DNA from: CAIOZW01 sp049317725
Lineage (GTDB): Bacteria; Acidobacteriota; Blastocatellia; RBC074
Assembly: GCA_049317725.1 (NCBI GenBank)
Contig: JBMOHS010000159.1
Location: forward strand, 1 to 8,981
DNA: 8,981 bases
Direction: 5' to 3'
The notes beneath the pieces were generated by a model that saw only the letters and a list, made by a program, of their open reading frames with translations, did not search any database and had not been told where the DNA came from. Position 1 is the stretch's first letter. Each line of letters begins with the position of its first letter. Shown one piece after another: positions 1 to 7,914 of this stretch. A program made the translations under genes and the position numbers.

Positions 1-465
1 GGGGTCGGCAATCTGGATCGGGGAGATGACGCGGTGGGAATTCTGATCGCCCGCCGGTTGCGGGCGCTCCTTCCGCCAGAGGTCGAAGTCCGCGAGGCCT
101 CTGGAGAAGGGGCTGGACTTCTCGACACTTGGCAAGGGGCGGAGGAGGTCTGGCTGATCGACGCCGTCCGACCCTCGGGCTTGCCGGGACGGATCTACCG
201 CTTGGACGTGACGACCACGCCGCTGCCCTCCGACTTCTTCCACTACTCGACCCATGCCTTCGGGGTCGCCGAGGCGGTCGAGCTGGCGCGCGTGCTTGGT
301 GACCTCCCCCGGGCCCTCTTCGTCTATGGCATCGAGGCCCAGTCGGTTCGCCCCGGGGCCAATCTCACCCCCGCCGTCGAGGCGGCTCTGGAGGTTGTCG
401 TCGCGGAGCTGCTCACCGCCGTCACTGCTGCCCATCTGCGGAATTCCCCGATTCCTCCTGCGTGA
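1..465 (+). CDS. [NiFe]-hydrogenase maturation endopeptidase, HyaD/HybD/HupD family (5' end missing)
   Basis: Cytoplasmic endopeptidase that removes the C-terminal peptide of a hydrogenase large subunit once nickel is in place. Seen: the open frame already reads GVGNLDRGDDAVG at base 1, which is the N-terminal signature of the family, so the true start lies just upstream (about 5-8 residues missing, judged from family members). Against E. coli HybD, the three metal-ligand positions are matched by visible residue D10 (Glu in HybD), D54 in LIDAV and H85 in STHAFG. The conserved GIEAQSVRPGANLTPAVEAA stretch follows. 154 residues are visible, giving a normal full length of about 160. A GTG at 34 is inside the signature and is not the start. 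The hydrogenase structural genes would be expected upstream; which hydrogenase group it serves cannot be told. The last codons (HLRNS) overlap a 17-bp sequence repeated at 7842-7858. Confidence 0.93.
   Translation, partial: GVGNLDRGDDAVGILIARRLRALLPPEVEVREASGEGAGLLDTWQGAEEVWLIDAVRPSGLPGRIYRLDVTTTPLPSDFFHYSTHAFGVAEAVELARVLGDLPRALFVYGIEAQSVRPGANLTPAVEAALEVVVAELLTAVTAAHLRNSPIPPA
432..448 (+). repeat. 17-bp direct repeat, copy 1 (second copy 7842-7858)
   Basis: CCATCTGCGGAATTCCC occurs exactly at 432-448, inside the last codons of the hydrogenase protease gene, and again at 7842-7858 in the gene-free region. Flanking bases do not align well. A 17-bp exact match is unlikely by chance in a window this size, so a dispersed short repeat is possible. 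Confidence 0.6.
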
Positions 466-633
466 ATTTCCACTCCATCCCATCCCGGAGCCATCGAAAG
501 ACCCGCTGCTTGAGAGAGGTGGTGGGCGACTCCCGAACTCTCTTCCTGGCATCGAAATTGCTCACTTGACGAGGGGAGGCGTCGTGTCTTTCCAGGATGT
601 CACGAAGAGCGGGAATCTCCTTGGACCTTTTGC

Positions 634-641
634 AGAGGGAG
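634..641 (+). promoter_or_regulatory. Ribosome binding site that decides the hypF start
   Basis: AGAGGGAG lies 6 nt before the ATG at 648. The in-frame upstream ATG at 597 has no comparable purine tract in front of it (preceding bases are GTCTTTCCAGG), so 648 is preferred. The 17 extra residues from 597 show no family resemblance. Confidence 0.6.
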
Positions 642-647
642 CTGACG

Positions 648-3140
648 ATGATACGTGAGGAGCAGATCAGGGATCTCGAACGGGATCGGCCCTTCGGTGC
701 CGCGTGTCGCCTGCGGATCGTTCTTGAGGGGGCGGTCCAGGGAGTGGGCTTTCGTCCGTACGTCTATCGCTTGGCCCAGGAGCTGGCCCTCAGCGGATCG
801 ATCCGGAATTCTGAGCAGGGTGTCGAGATCGAAGTCGAAGGGCCAGAGCGGCTCCTCCTCCAGTTCCAGCGGCGGCTGCGGACGGAGCTGCCTCGGCACG
901 CTTTTCTCGAGCGCCAAGAGGTCGTGTTTCTCGATCCGCAGGGGGAGGGAGGCTTCGAGATTCTTCCCAGTCGAGGGGGACACCGGCAGCAAGACTGGAG
1001 TGGTCGGGGAGTCAGCGCGTTGGTCTTGCCGGACTTCGGCGTCTGCCCGGAGTGTGCGGGCGAGATCTTCGATCCGGCCAACCGGCGCTACCGCTATCCG
1101 TTCACCAACTGTACCCAGTGTGGACCCCGCTTCAGCATTCTCGAGTCGCTGCCCTACGATCGACCCCGGACGACGATGCGCCATTTCGCGATGTGTGCCG
1201 CGTGTCAGGCAGAGTATGACGATCCAGAGAACCGCCGGTTTCACGCCCAGCCCAACGCCTGCCCGGCCTGCGGGCCGAAGCTGCGTCTGCTCGGGATCGA
1301 CGGTGGCTCACGTGGCGAGGGGGAGGCGGCCCTGATCGCTGCGGAAGAGGCCCTCCGGGTGGGGTGCGTCGTCGCGGTCAAGGGCGTTGGGGGCTTTCAC
1401 CTGATGGTCGATGCCCGCGACGAGCAGGCGGTGGCCACTTTGCGGGCACGCAAGCAACGCGAGGAGAAGCCGTTGGCGCTGCTCTATCCGAGCCTCGAAG
1501 CGGTACGCCAAGACTGTCAGGTCACCCCATTGGAGGGGGAGCTGCTGCTCAGTCCGGCGGCGCCGATCGTCCTCCTGACCCGGCGGGCCGTGCCCGGTGG
1601 GGCGTGGCGATTGGCCGAGGGCGTCGCGCCGGGCCATCCGGTCCTCGGGGTCATGCTGCCCTCGACACCTCTTCAGTGCCTCTTGATGGAGGATCTCGCC
1701 TTCCCGCTGGTCGCGACGAGTGGGAACCTCTCCAGCGAGCCGATCTGCATCGACGAGGAGGAGGCGCTGGTCCGCTTGGCCGGCGTCGCCGATCTCTTCC
1801 TGGTTCATGACCGTCCGATCGCGCAACACGTCGATGATTCCGTTGTCTGCGTGGCGGTGGGGCGGGAGATGGTTCTGCGCCGCGCCAGGGGATATGCGCC
1901 GCTCCCGATTTCGCTCTCTGGGCTGAAACGGAGACCGGATCCGCGACAGGCGGGAAAGAGCGAGACGGGACCGCAGATCCTCGCGCTCGGCTCCCACCTC
2001 AAGAACACGATCGCCCTGGCCACTCCGGAACAGGTCATCGTCAGCCAGCACATCGGGGACCTTGAGACAGCGGAGGCGTGTCGGGTCTTCGAGCGGGTGA
2101 TCGACCGCTTCCAGGAAATCTATCAGGTTGCACCGGTCCTCATTGCGCACGACGCGCATCCGGATCATCATGCCTCGGCGTATGCTCAGCGGCAGTCGTT
2201 GCCGACGCTGGGAGTGCAGCACCACTATGCGCACGTGCTCGCCTGCATGGCTGAGAACCAGTTGGATCCCCCCCTGCTCGGGGTCGCCTGGGATGGTGCG
2301 GGAGATGGGCGCGACGGGACGCTCTGGGGGGGCGAGTGCCTGCGGATTCTCGAGGTGACAGGAGATCGGCAGGTCGGACAGGGCTTCGATCGGGTCGCCC
2401 ATTGGCGAACCTTCCCCCTCCCGGGAGGTGAGCGGGCACTGCGAGAGCCGCGGCGCGCGGCGATTGGGCTCCTCTACGAGATGGAGGGGGACGCGCTTTG
2501 GCGCCAAGAGCGGGCGCCTCTTCCCCTGCAGCAGTTCAATCCAGGGGAGCGGGCGGTCTTCCGTGCGATGCTCGACCAAGGGATCAACTGCCCCCGGACG
2601 TCGAGCGTCGGCCGCCTGTTCGACGCGGTCGCCTCTCTGCTCGGGATCCGACAGACGACCACCTTCGAGGGGCAGGCGGCGATCGACTTGGAGTATGCCA
2701 TCGCCGGATTGGAGACGGAGGAGAGTTACCCGGTTCAGTTGATCCTGCAGGCCGAAACGGAACCCCGGCTTGAGGACGACGTTGGAGCCAAGGGCGATGA
2801 TCGACCGCGCATCCTGCTGCTCGATTGGGAACCGATGGTTCGCGCGCTTCTCGCGGACCTTGCTCTCGGGGCCCCACGCCCGCTGCTGGCCGCCCGTTTC
2901 CACAACACCCTCATCGAGTCGCTGGTGATCCTCGTCAGCCTGCTCGGAGAGGATCGTGTCTGTCTGACCGGGGGCTGTTTCCAGAACCGGTACTTGATCG
3001 AGCGAACGGTCCGGCGGATTCGAGAAGAGGGCTATGCTGCCCATTGGCACCGACAACTCCCCCCAAACGACGGGGGGCTTTCGCTTGGCCAAGCGGTTGC
3101 CGCGCTGCGTCACGATCCGGGCGCGGCCTCTCCGGGGTGA
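648..3140 (+). CDS. hypF: Carbamoyltransferase HypF
   Basis: HypF converts carbamoyl phosphate and ATP to carbamoyl-adenylate and passes the carbamoyl group to the C-terminal Cys of HypE, the source of the CN ligands of [NiFe]-hydrogenases. Seen in the 830-residue product, in order: an acylphosphatase domain (about 20-110; GAVQGVGFRPYVY at 28-40, R36 and N54 as catalytic pair); two zinc motifs (C133/C136 with C155/C158, and C183/C186 with C205/C208); a YrdC-like domain (about 225-415; KGVGGFHL, KQREEKPLALL); and a Kae1/TsaD-like domain (about 445-820; HHYAHV at 525-530, WDGAGDGRDG, LTGGCFQN, PPNDGGLSLGQA). All four domains are complete. It is somewhat longer than the usual ~750 residues, apparently through a linker near 425-445 and an insertion near 700-725. 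Start chosen from the ribosome binding site at 634-641; the alternative ATG at 597 would add 17 residues. HypE, its partner, is not in the window. Confidence 0.97.
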   Translation: MIREEQIRDLERDRPFGAACRLRIVLEGAVQGVGFRPYVYRLAQELALSGSIRNSEQGVEIEVEGPERLLLQFQRRLRTELPRHAFLERQEVVFLDPQGEGGFEILPSRGGHRQQDWSGRGVSALVLPDFGVCPECAGEIFDPANRRYRYPFTNCTQCGPRFSILESLPYDRPRTTMRHFAMCAACQAEYDDPENRRFHAQPNACPACGPKLRLLGIDGGSRGEGEAALIAAEEALRVGCVVAVKGVGGFHLMVDARDEQAVATLRARKQREEKPLALLYPSLEAVRQDCQVTPLEGELLLSPAAPIVLLTRRAVPGGAWRLAEGVAPGHPVLGVMLPSTPLQCLLMEDLAFPLVATSGNLSSEPICIDEEEALVRLAGVADLFLVHDRPIAQHVDDSVVCVAVGREMVLRRARGYAPLPISLSGLKRRPDPRQAGKSETGPQILALGSHLKNTIALATPEQVIVSQHIGDLETAEACRVFERVIDRFQEIYQVAPVLIAHDAHPDHHASAYAQRQSLPTLGVQHHYAHVLACMAENQLDPPLLGVAWDGAGDGRDGTLWGGECLRILEVTGDRQVGQGFDRVAHWRTFPLPGGERALREPRRAAIGLLYEMEGDALWRQERAPLPLQQFNPGERAVFRAMLDQGINCPRTSSVGRLFDAVASLLGIRQTTTFEGQAAIDLEYAIAGLETEESYPVQLILQAETEPRLEDDVGAKGDDRPRILLLDWEPMVRALLADLALGAPRPLLAARFHNTLIESLVILVSLLGEDRVCLTGGCFQNRYLIERTVRRIREEGYAAHWHRQLPPNDGGLSLGQAVAALRHDPGAASPG

Positions 3141-3142
3141 GA

Positions 3143-3179
3143 GGTCGTCAGGGAGAGAGGCTCCCCGCCCTTGATGACC
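3143..3179 (+). promoter_or_regulatory. Stem-loop between hypF and fhs
   Basis: GGTCGTCAGGG (3143-3153) pairs with CCTTGATGACC (3169-3179) over 11 pairs including two G-U wobbles. The loop is short and can itself form GGGAG/CTCCC. It begins 3 nt after the hypF stop. No T-run follows, so a simple intrinsic terminator is unlikely. An attenuator, an RNA-processing site or a stability element setting fhs levels relative to hypF would fit; this role is inference. Confidence 0.45.
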
Positions 3180-3200
3180 CACCCCATTGTCACATGCACA

Positions 3201-3208
3201 AGAAGGGA
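3201..3208 (+). promoter_or_regulatory. Ribosome binding site that decides the fhs start
   Basis: AGAAGGGA lies 5 nt before the ATG at 3214. The frame is also open to a TTG at 3187, but that codon has no such site and would add nine residues (MSHAQEGTE) absent from the family's usual N-terminus. Confidence 0.55.
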
Positions 3209-3213
3209 CTGAA

Positions 3214-4851
3214 ATGCGATCGATCCAGGAGATTGCCGAGAGGTTGGAGATTCCGCGAGAGTACCTGCTCTCCTACGGGGAGCAACTGGCCAAGGTCAAG
3301 CTGGACTTTCTGGAGAGCGCACCGCGAGGCCCGCAAGGCAAGATGATCCTGGTGACGGCGATCACTCCGACCCAGCACGGGGAGGGGAAGACCCTCACGT
3401 CGATCGGCTTGACCCAGGGGCTCAGCCGGATTGGCTGTCGGGCGGTTGCCACACTCCGCGAGCCCTCGCTCGGCCCCGTCTTTGGGCTCAAGGGAGGGGC
3501 GACGGGAGGCGGTGCCTCCCAGGTGCTGCCGGCGGAGCGGATCAACCTTCACTGCACTGGGGATTTTCACGCGATCACTTCGGCCCATAATCTGCTGGCG
3601 GCGGCGGTCGACTGGCACCTCCATCAAGGGAACGAGTTGCGGCTCGACATCAACCGCCTCTTCTGGCCGCGGACGATGGACATGAACGATCGAGCCCTCC
3701 GCCACATCGTCACTGGCCTGGGTGGCAGCGCCAACGGGACCCCGCGGGAGACAGGCTTCGTCATTACCGCCGCCTCGGAGATGATGGCGATTGTCGGGCT
3801 GGCGGGGTCGCGCGAGGATCTGCGCCATCGCCTCGGCGAGATTGTCATCGGTGCCGATGTCGACGGGCGGCTCGTTCGTGCGCGGGAGCTCGGCTTGACG
3901 GGGGCACTGATGGTCCTGCTGCAGGACGCCCTCCTCCCCAATCTGGCCCAGACGACCGACGGAACTCCGGCCTTCGTCCATACCGGTCCCTTTGCCAACA
4001 TTGCCCACGGCACCAGCAGCGTCCTCTCGCAGCGGATGGCCCTCCAGTGTGCCGATTACGTAGTCAACGAAGCGGGCTTTGGGGCCGACCTCGGCGCGGA
4101 GAAGTACTTTCACCTGGTCATGCCCCAGTCCGGCATCCGGCCAGCGGTGACGGTCCTGGTAGTAACGGTGCGGGCCCTTGCCTCGCACGGTGGAGAGACG
4201 GGCGAGGCGGGCCCCGCGGCGGTCGAGCGCGGGCTGCCTAATCTGGCGCGTCACCTCGACAACCTTCTCCGCTTTGGTGTTCCGGTCGTCGTCGCCATCA
4301 ATCGATTTCCGACCGATCAGCCCGCCGAGATCGAGGTCATCCGCCACTACTGCGAGGGGCGCGGGCTGCCCGTCGCCGAGTCTGAGGCCTACCTCCGCGG
4401 GGGCGAAGGGGCTGAAGCCCTTGCCCAACGAGTCGTCGAGACGGCCAGCTCTTCTTCCAGTGGCATATCTGAGATCCCTCCGCCGCTCTATTCCCCGGAT
4501 CTTCCCTTCGCCGAGAAGATTCGGCGCGTTGCGTGTCACATCTATGGCGCCGATGGTGTTCGGATCGAGGCGGCGGCACAACGCCAGCTCGACCGCTTCG
4601 CCGCGCAGGGGTATGGTCACTTTCCGGTCTGCATGGCCAAGACCCAGTACTCCTTCTCCGACAATCCGTCCCTGCGTGGTGCCCCGTCGGGCTGGACGCT
4701 GACCATCACCAACGCCAACCTCTCTGCTGGGGCCGGCTTTGTTGTCGCCGTCGCCGGGTCGATGATGCTCATGCCGGGGTTGCCCAAATTGCCCCAGGCG
4801 TCCAAACTGGACCTCGACGCGCAGGGACGCATCATCGGCATGAACTACTGA
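3214..4851 (+). CDS. fhs: Formate--tetrahydrofolate ligase (10-formyl-THF synthetase)
   Basis: Catalyses formate + ATP + THF to 10-formyl-THF + ADP + Pi in the cytoplasm; entry point of formate into the folate C1 pool. Seen in the 545-residue product: nucleotide-binding loop TPTQHGEGKT at 51-60 (the usual form is TPTPAGEGKT/S, so the Q-H pair is a mild variant); REPSLGPVFGLKGGATGGG at 82-100; INLHCTGDFHAITSAHNLL; TMDMNDRALRHIVTGLGG; and near the C-terminus VCMAKTQYSFSDNP, LSAGAGF and MPGLPKLP. All expected blocks are present. Length is slightly below the common ~555-560. Start chosen from the ribosome binding site at 3201-3208. It lies 73 nt after hypF and 35 nt before hypC on the same strand, so it sits inside a hydrogenase maturation operon. 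Established link: HypX uses formyl-THF to make the CO ligand of some [NiFe]-hydrogenases, so local supply of that precursor is a plausible role (inference). General C1 assimilation is the alternative. Confidence 0.96.
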   Translation: MRSIQEIAERLEIPREYLLSYGEQLAKVKLDFLESAPRGPQGKMILVTAITPTQHGEGKTLTSIGLTQGLSRIGCRAVATLREPSLGPVFGLKGGATGGGASQVLPAERINLHCTGDFHAITSAHNLLAAAVDWHLHQGNELRLDINRLFWPRTMDMNDRALRHIVTGLGGSANGTPRETGFVITAASEMMAIVGLAGSREDLRHRLGEIVIGADVDGRLVRARELGLTGALMVLLQDALLPNLAQTTDGTPAFVHTGPFANIAHGTSSVLSQRMALQCADYVVNEAGFGADLGAEKYFHLVMPQSGIRPAVTVLVVTVRALASHGGETGEAGPAAVERGLPNLARHLDNLLRFGVPVVVAINRFPTDQPAEIEVIRHYCEGRGLPVAESEAYLRGGEGAEALAQRVVETASSSSSGISEIPPPLYSPDLPFAEKIRRVACHIYGADGVRIEAAAQRQLDRFAAQGYGHFPVCMAKTQYSFSDNPSLRGAPSGWTLTITNANLSAGAGFVVAVAGSMMLMPGLPKLPQASKLDLDAQGRIIGMNY

Positions 4852-4886
4852 CGCTCCTCACCTCCGGGGGAGCCGGGAGAGACCTC

Positions 4887-5150
4887 ATGTGCTTGGCAGT
4901 TCCGGGGCGGATCCTCCAGATCGATGGTGAGGATCTGCAACGCACAGGAAAGGTCAGTTTTGGCGGCATTGTCCGGGAGGTCAACCTCAGCTTTGTCCCG
5001 GAAGCGAGGATTGAGGACTATGTCCTGGTCCACGTCGGGTTTGCGATCGGGGTGATCGACGAATCGGAGGCGCGGCGCGTCTTCGAGTACCTCCGCTCGA
5101 TCGAGGATCTGGAAGAGTGGCCGGAAGGACAAGAGGACCCGGTGGCATGA
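4887..5150 (+). CDS. hypC: Hydrogenase maturation chaperone HypC
   Basis: Small cytoplasmic chaperone (HypC/HupF family) that, with HypD, holds the Fe(CN)2CO unit during assembly and delivers it to the hydrogenase large-subunit precursor. Seen: an 87-residue product beginning MCLAVPGRI, with the invariant Cys2 that binds the iron once Met1 is removed. A short beta-rich body follows (KVSFGGIVREVNLSFVPEA, then YVLVHVGFAIGVIDE), typical of the OB-like fold, with an acidic C-terminus. Ribosome binding site GGGAGAGA at 4875-4882, 4 nt before the ATG. The stop codon overlaps the hypD start (ATGA), matching the one-to-one complex formed by the products. An in-frame extension back to 4533 exists, but it overlaps fhs in another frame and would bury the Cys2 motif, so it is not used. 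From sequence alone it could also be a HybG/HupF paralogue. Confidence 0.96.
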   Translation: MCLAVPGRILQIDGEDLQRTGKVSFGGIVREVNLSFVPEARIEDYVLVHVGFAIGVIDESEARRVFEYLRSIEDLEEWPEGQEDPVA

Positions 5151-6258
5151 AGTACCTCGATGAGTACCGGGATGGGCGCGTCGTCCGGTCGCTGGCGCAA
5201 GAGCTGGGGCGTCTCACGACCCGTCCCTGGACGCTCATGGAGGTCTGTGGTGGCCAGACCCACTCGATTGTCCGCTATGGCATCGACCAGCTGCTCCCTC
5301 CTCAATTGACGCTGGTCCACGGTCCCGGCTGCCCTGTCTGCGTCACTCCCTTGGAACAGATCGATCAGGCCCTCTCGATTGCCGCCCGTCCGGAGGTGAT
5401 CTTCTGCTCGTATGGCGATATGCTCCGCGTCCCGGGGAGTTCGCAGGATCTCTTTCTGGTCAAGGCTTCGGGTGGGGACGTGCGGATGGTCTACTCGCCA
5501 CTCGACTGCCTGCGGATTGCCCGGGAGAATCCTCGCCGGGAGGTCGTCTTCTTCGCTGTCGGATTCGAGACGACCGCTCCGGCAACCGCGGCAGTGGTTG
5601 TCGAGGCGGCGAGGGCTGGGCTCACCAACTTCTCCGTCCTGGTCGCGCACGTGCGGGTTCCACCAGCGATGGAGGCGATCCTTGCCGCCCCGGATCAGCG
5701 GGTTGAGGGGTTTCTGGCGGCGGGCCACGTCTGCTCGATCATGGGAGTGGCGGAGTATCATCCGATCGCCGCGCGCTACCAAGTGCCGATTGTCGTCACC
5801 GGCTTTGAGCCGGTCGATCTGCTCGAGGGCATCCTCTGCTGTGTCGACCAGCTGGAGTCTGGACGCCACGAAGTCGTCAACCAGTACCGCCGATCGGTCC
5901 GCTCGGAGGGCAATCCGCCCGCGCAGGCCCTCCTGCGAGAGGTCTTCGAGGTGGTCCCGCGCAAGTGGCGGGGACTGGGTGAGATCCCGGCGAGCGGGCT
6001 CGCCCTCACCCCTCGCTATCGGTCCTTCGACGCCGACCAGCGCTTCCCTGGCACGGCCCGCCCCGTCGAGGAGCCCGCCGTCTGTATCAGTGGCTTGATC
6101 ATGCAAGGATTGCGCAAACCGAACGATTGCGCCGCTTTTGGAACGGAGTGCCAGCCAGAGTCACCGCTCGGCGCTCCCATGGTCTCGAACGAAGGGGCCT
6201 GTGCCGCCTACTATCGCTATCGCGGCGCCCCACAACCCCGCAATGGAGGAGAGATTCG

Positions 6259-6262
<4 letters not shown>
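5147..6262 (+). CDS. hypD: Hydrogenase maturation scaffold HypD
   Basis: Iron-sulfur protein that, bound to HypC, receives CN groups from HypE and carries the Fe(CN)2CO precursor. Seen in the 371-residue product (normal length): MEVCGGQTHS with C34; GPGCPVCVTP with C62 and C65; VGFETTAPATA near 138-148; GHVCSIMG with C196; and the C-terminal [4Fe-4S] set C313, C328, C335 and C352 around KPNDC, FGTEC and MVSNEGAC. All key cysteines are present. Start ATG overlaps the hypC stop (ATGA). AGAGGA at 5132-5137, inside the hypC end, is the ribosome binding site; an in-frame codon 10 residues upstream lacks one. Its own stop overlaps the next start by another ATGA. hypE, a common neighbour of hypD, is not downstream here. 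Confidence 0.97.
6245..6253 (+). promoter_or_regulatory. Strong ribosome binding site for the deacetylase, inside the hypD end
   Basis: GGAGGAGAG lies within the last codons of hypD, 5 nt before ATG 6259. The frame is open back to 6127, but this site and the ATGA overlap fix the start at 6259. Confidence 0.65.
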
Positions 6263-7302
<1,040 letters not shown>

Positions 7303-7344
7303 GAATGGAGAATGGAGAATGGAGAATGGAGAATGGAGAATGGG
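7303..7344 (+). repeat. 7-bp tandem repeat (GAATGGA x5 plus one variant copy)
   Basis: Five exact copies of GAATGGA run from 7303 to 7337, followed by GAATGGG at 7338-7344 that leads into a run of seven G (7342-7348). The array starts at the first base after the TAA of the deacetylase gene. Such an array is prone to slippage and copy number may vary between strains. Confidence 0.95.
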
Positions 7345-7383
7345 GGGGAATGGTAACTTTAAGAGATGATTGTAGAATCGAGA

Positions 7384-7518
7384 CACGAAGAAGAAATGGA
7401 AAATGAAGATTTCTCCCACCCAAACCCTTAGTGGCTTGGTGTTTTCGTGTGAGAAAAAACAACTGGGCCCACGCCAGGGGGAAGAGGTTCACACGGAGGC
7501 ACAGAGAACACCGAGAAG
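7384..7518. repeat. Degenerate ~9-bp intergenic repeats in two orientations
   Basis: On the + strand, CACACGGAGG (7490-7499), CACAGAGAA (7500-7508) and CACCGAGAA (7509-7517) follow each other, and CACGAAGAA occurs at 7384-7392. On the reverse strand, 7426-7453 reads CTCACACGAAAACACC and then AAGCCACTAAGGG, the same kind of unit. The two oriented blocks face each other about 40 nt apart, so CGTGTGA (7446-7452) can pair with TCACACG (7489-7495) and GGTGTT with AACACC. I recall similar CACGAAG/CACAGAG low-complexity tracts from intergenic regions of other bacteria, but cannot confirm a family here. Confidence 0.6.
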
Positions 7519-7547
7519 AAGATTGAGACTCTGGTTGTGCCAATAAA

Positions 7548-7609
7548 TGACGAACTTGGACCATCTGGGGTTGTCATCATTTGACCGCAGGATCCCTTGA
7601 AGTTCGTCA
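7548..7609. repeat. 10-bp perfect inverted repeat
   Basis: TGACGAACTT (7548-7557) is the exact reverse complement of AAGTTCGTCA (7600-7609), with a 42-nt interior. No T-run follows. It could be the outer stem of a structured RNA or the ends of a tiny element; nothing inside identifies it. Confidence 0.5.
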
Positions 7610-7737
7610 ATGCCGTGAGTAGTTACGAAGAGAGAGGCTACCCGGTAATGAAGTTCCGGTGTGCGATGACGCACGGATTCTCAGCCAGCGTGTCCAATGC
7701 GCTCACCGCCAAGACCTCAAGGCCAGAAAGAGACGTT

Positions 7738-7757
7738 TCGACGGGTGTGTCCGTCGA
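7738..7757. repeat. 7-bp perfect hairpin
   Basis: TCGACGG (7738-7744) and CCGTCGA (7751-7757) pair perfectly around the 6-nt loop GTGTGT. A smaller hairpin, GTGCG/CGCAC with loop ATGA, lies at 7661-7674. Neither is followed by a T-run. Confidence 0.45.
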
Positions 7758-7813
7758 TCCTGGGGCTTCTCCCGAAATGACCTGGCCCTTGCCGTATTGG
7801 TAGTCCAGAAGAT

Positions 7814-7857
7814 GGAATGGTACCGCAGGATGGCCCCGCTTCCATCTGCGGAATTCC
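7814..7857. repeat. Long imperfect palindrome overlapping the 17-bp repeat
   Basis: GGAAT (7814-7818) pairs with ATTCC (7853-7857). CCGCAGGATGG (7823-7833) pairs with CCATCTGCGG (7842-7851) with one bulged base. The loop is CCCCGCTT. The right arm contains most of the 17-bp sequence also found at the end of the hydrogenase protease gene (432-448). Confidence 0.55.
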
Positions 7858-7858
7858 C
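7842..7858 (+). repeat. 17-bp direct repeat, copy 2
   Basis: Exact match to 432-448. Here it forms the right arm of the imperfect palindrome at 7814-7857, whereas copy 1 has no matching left arm. Confidence 0.6.
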
Positions 7859-7866
7859 TTGTTGCT

Positions 7867-7914
7867 ACTGATCCCCTCGTCCGTTCCTCGATCTCCAGAT
7901 GAGAGGGGATCAGT
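7867..7914. repeat. 12-bp perfect inverted repeat
   Basis: ACTGATCCCCTC (7867-7878) is the exact reverse complement of GAGGGGATCAGT (7903-7914), with a 24-nt loop. With G-U pairs the stem can extend outward to about 7862 and 7919. It lies 9 nt after the preceding palindrome. There is no T-run, so it is not an obvious terminator. Confidence 0.6.

Noticed and set aside
513..543. AGAGAG/CTCTCT inverted repeat between the protease gene and hypF
   Set aside because: Six pairs of simple-sequence DNA with a mismatched interior and no T-run; not a convincing terminator.
1308..3182. 624-codon reverse-strand open frame opposite hypF
   Set aside because: A shadow of hypF produced by high GC; the product is rich in Arg, Pro, Gly and Asp with no domain, while the + strand carries all HypF motifs.
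3190..4620. 476-codon reverse-strand open frame opposite fhs
   Set aside because: Antisense shadow of a clear fhs gene; no recognisable domain.
5018..6106. 362-codon reverse-strand open frame opposite hypD
   Set aside because: Antisense shadow of hypD, with no domain and no start signal.
7303..7609. CRISPR array suspected from the repeats
   Set aside because: The units are 7-10 bp and contiguous without unique spacers, and no cas genes are present.
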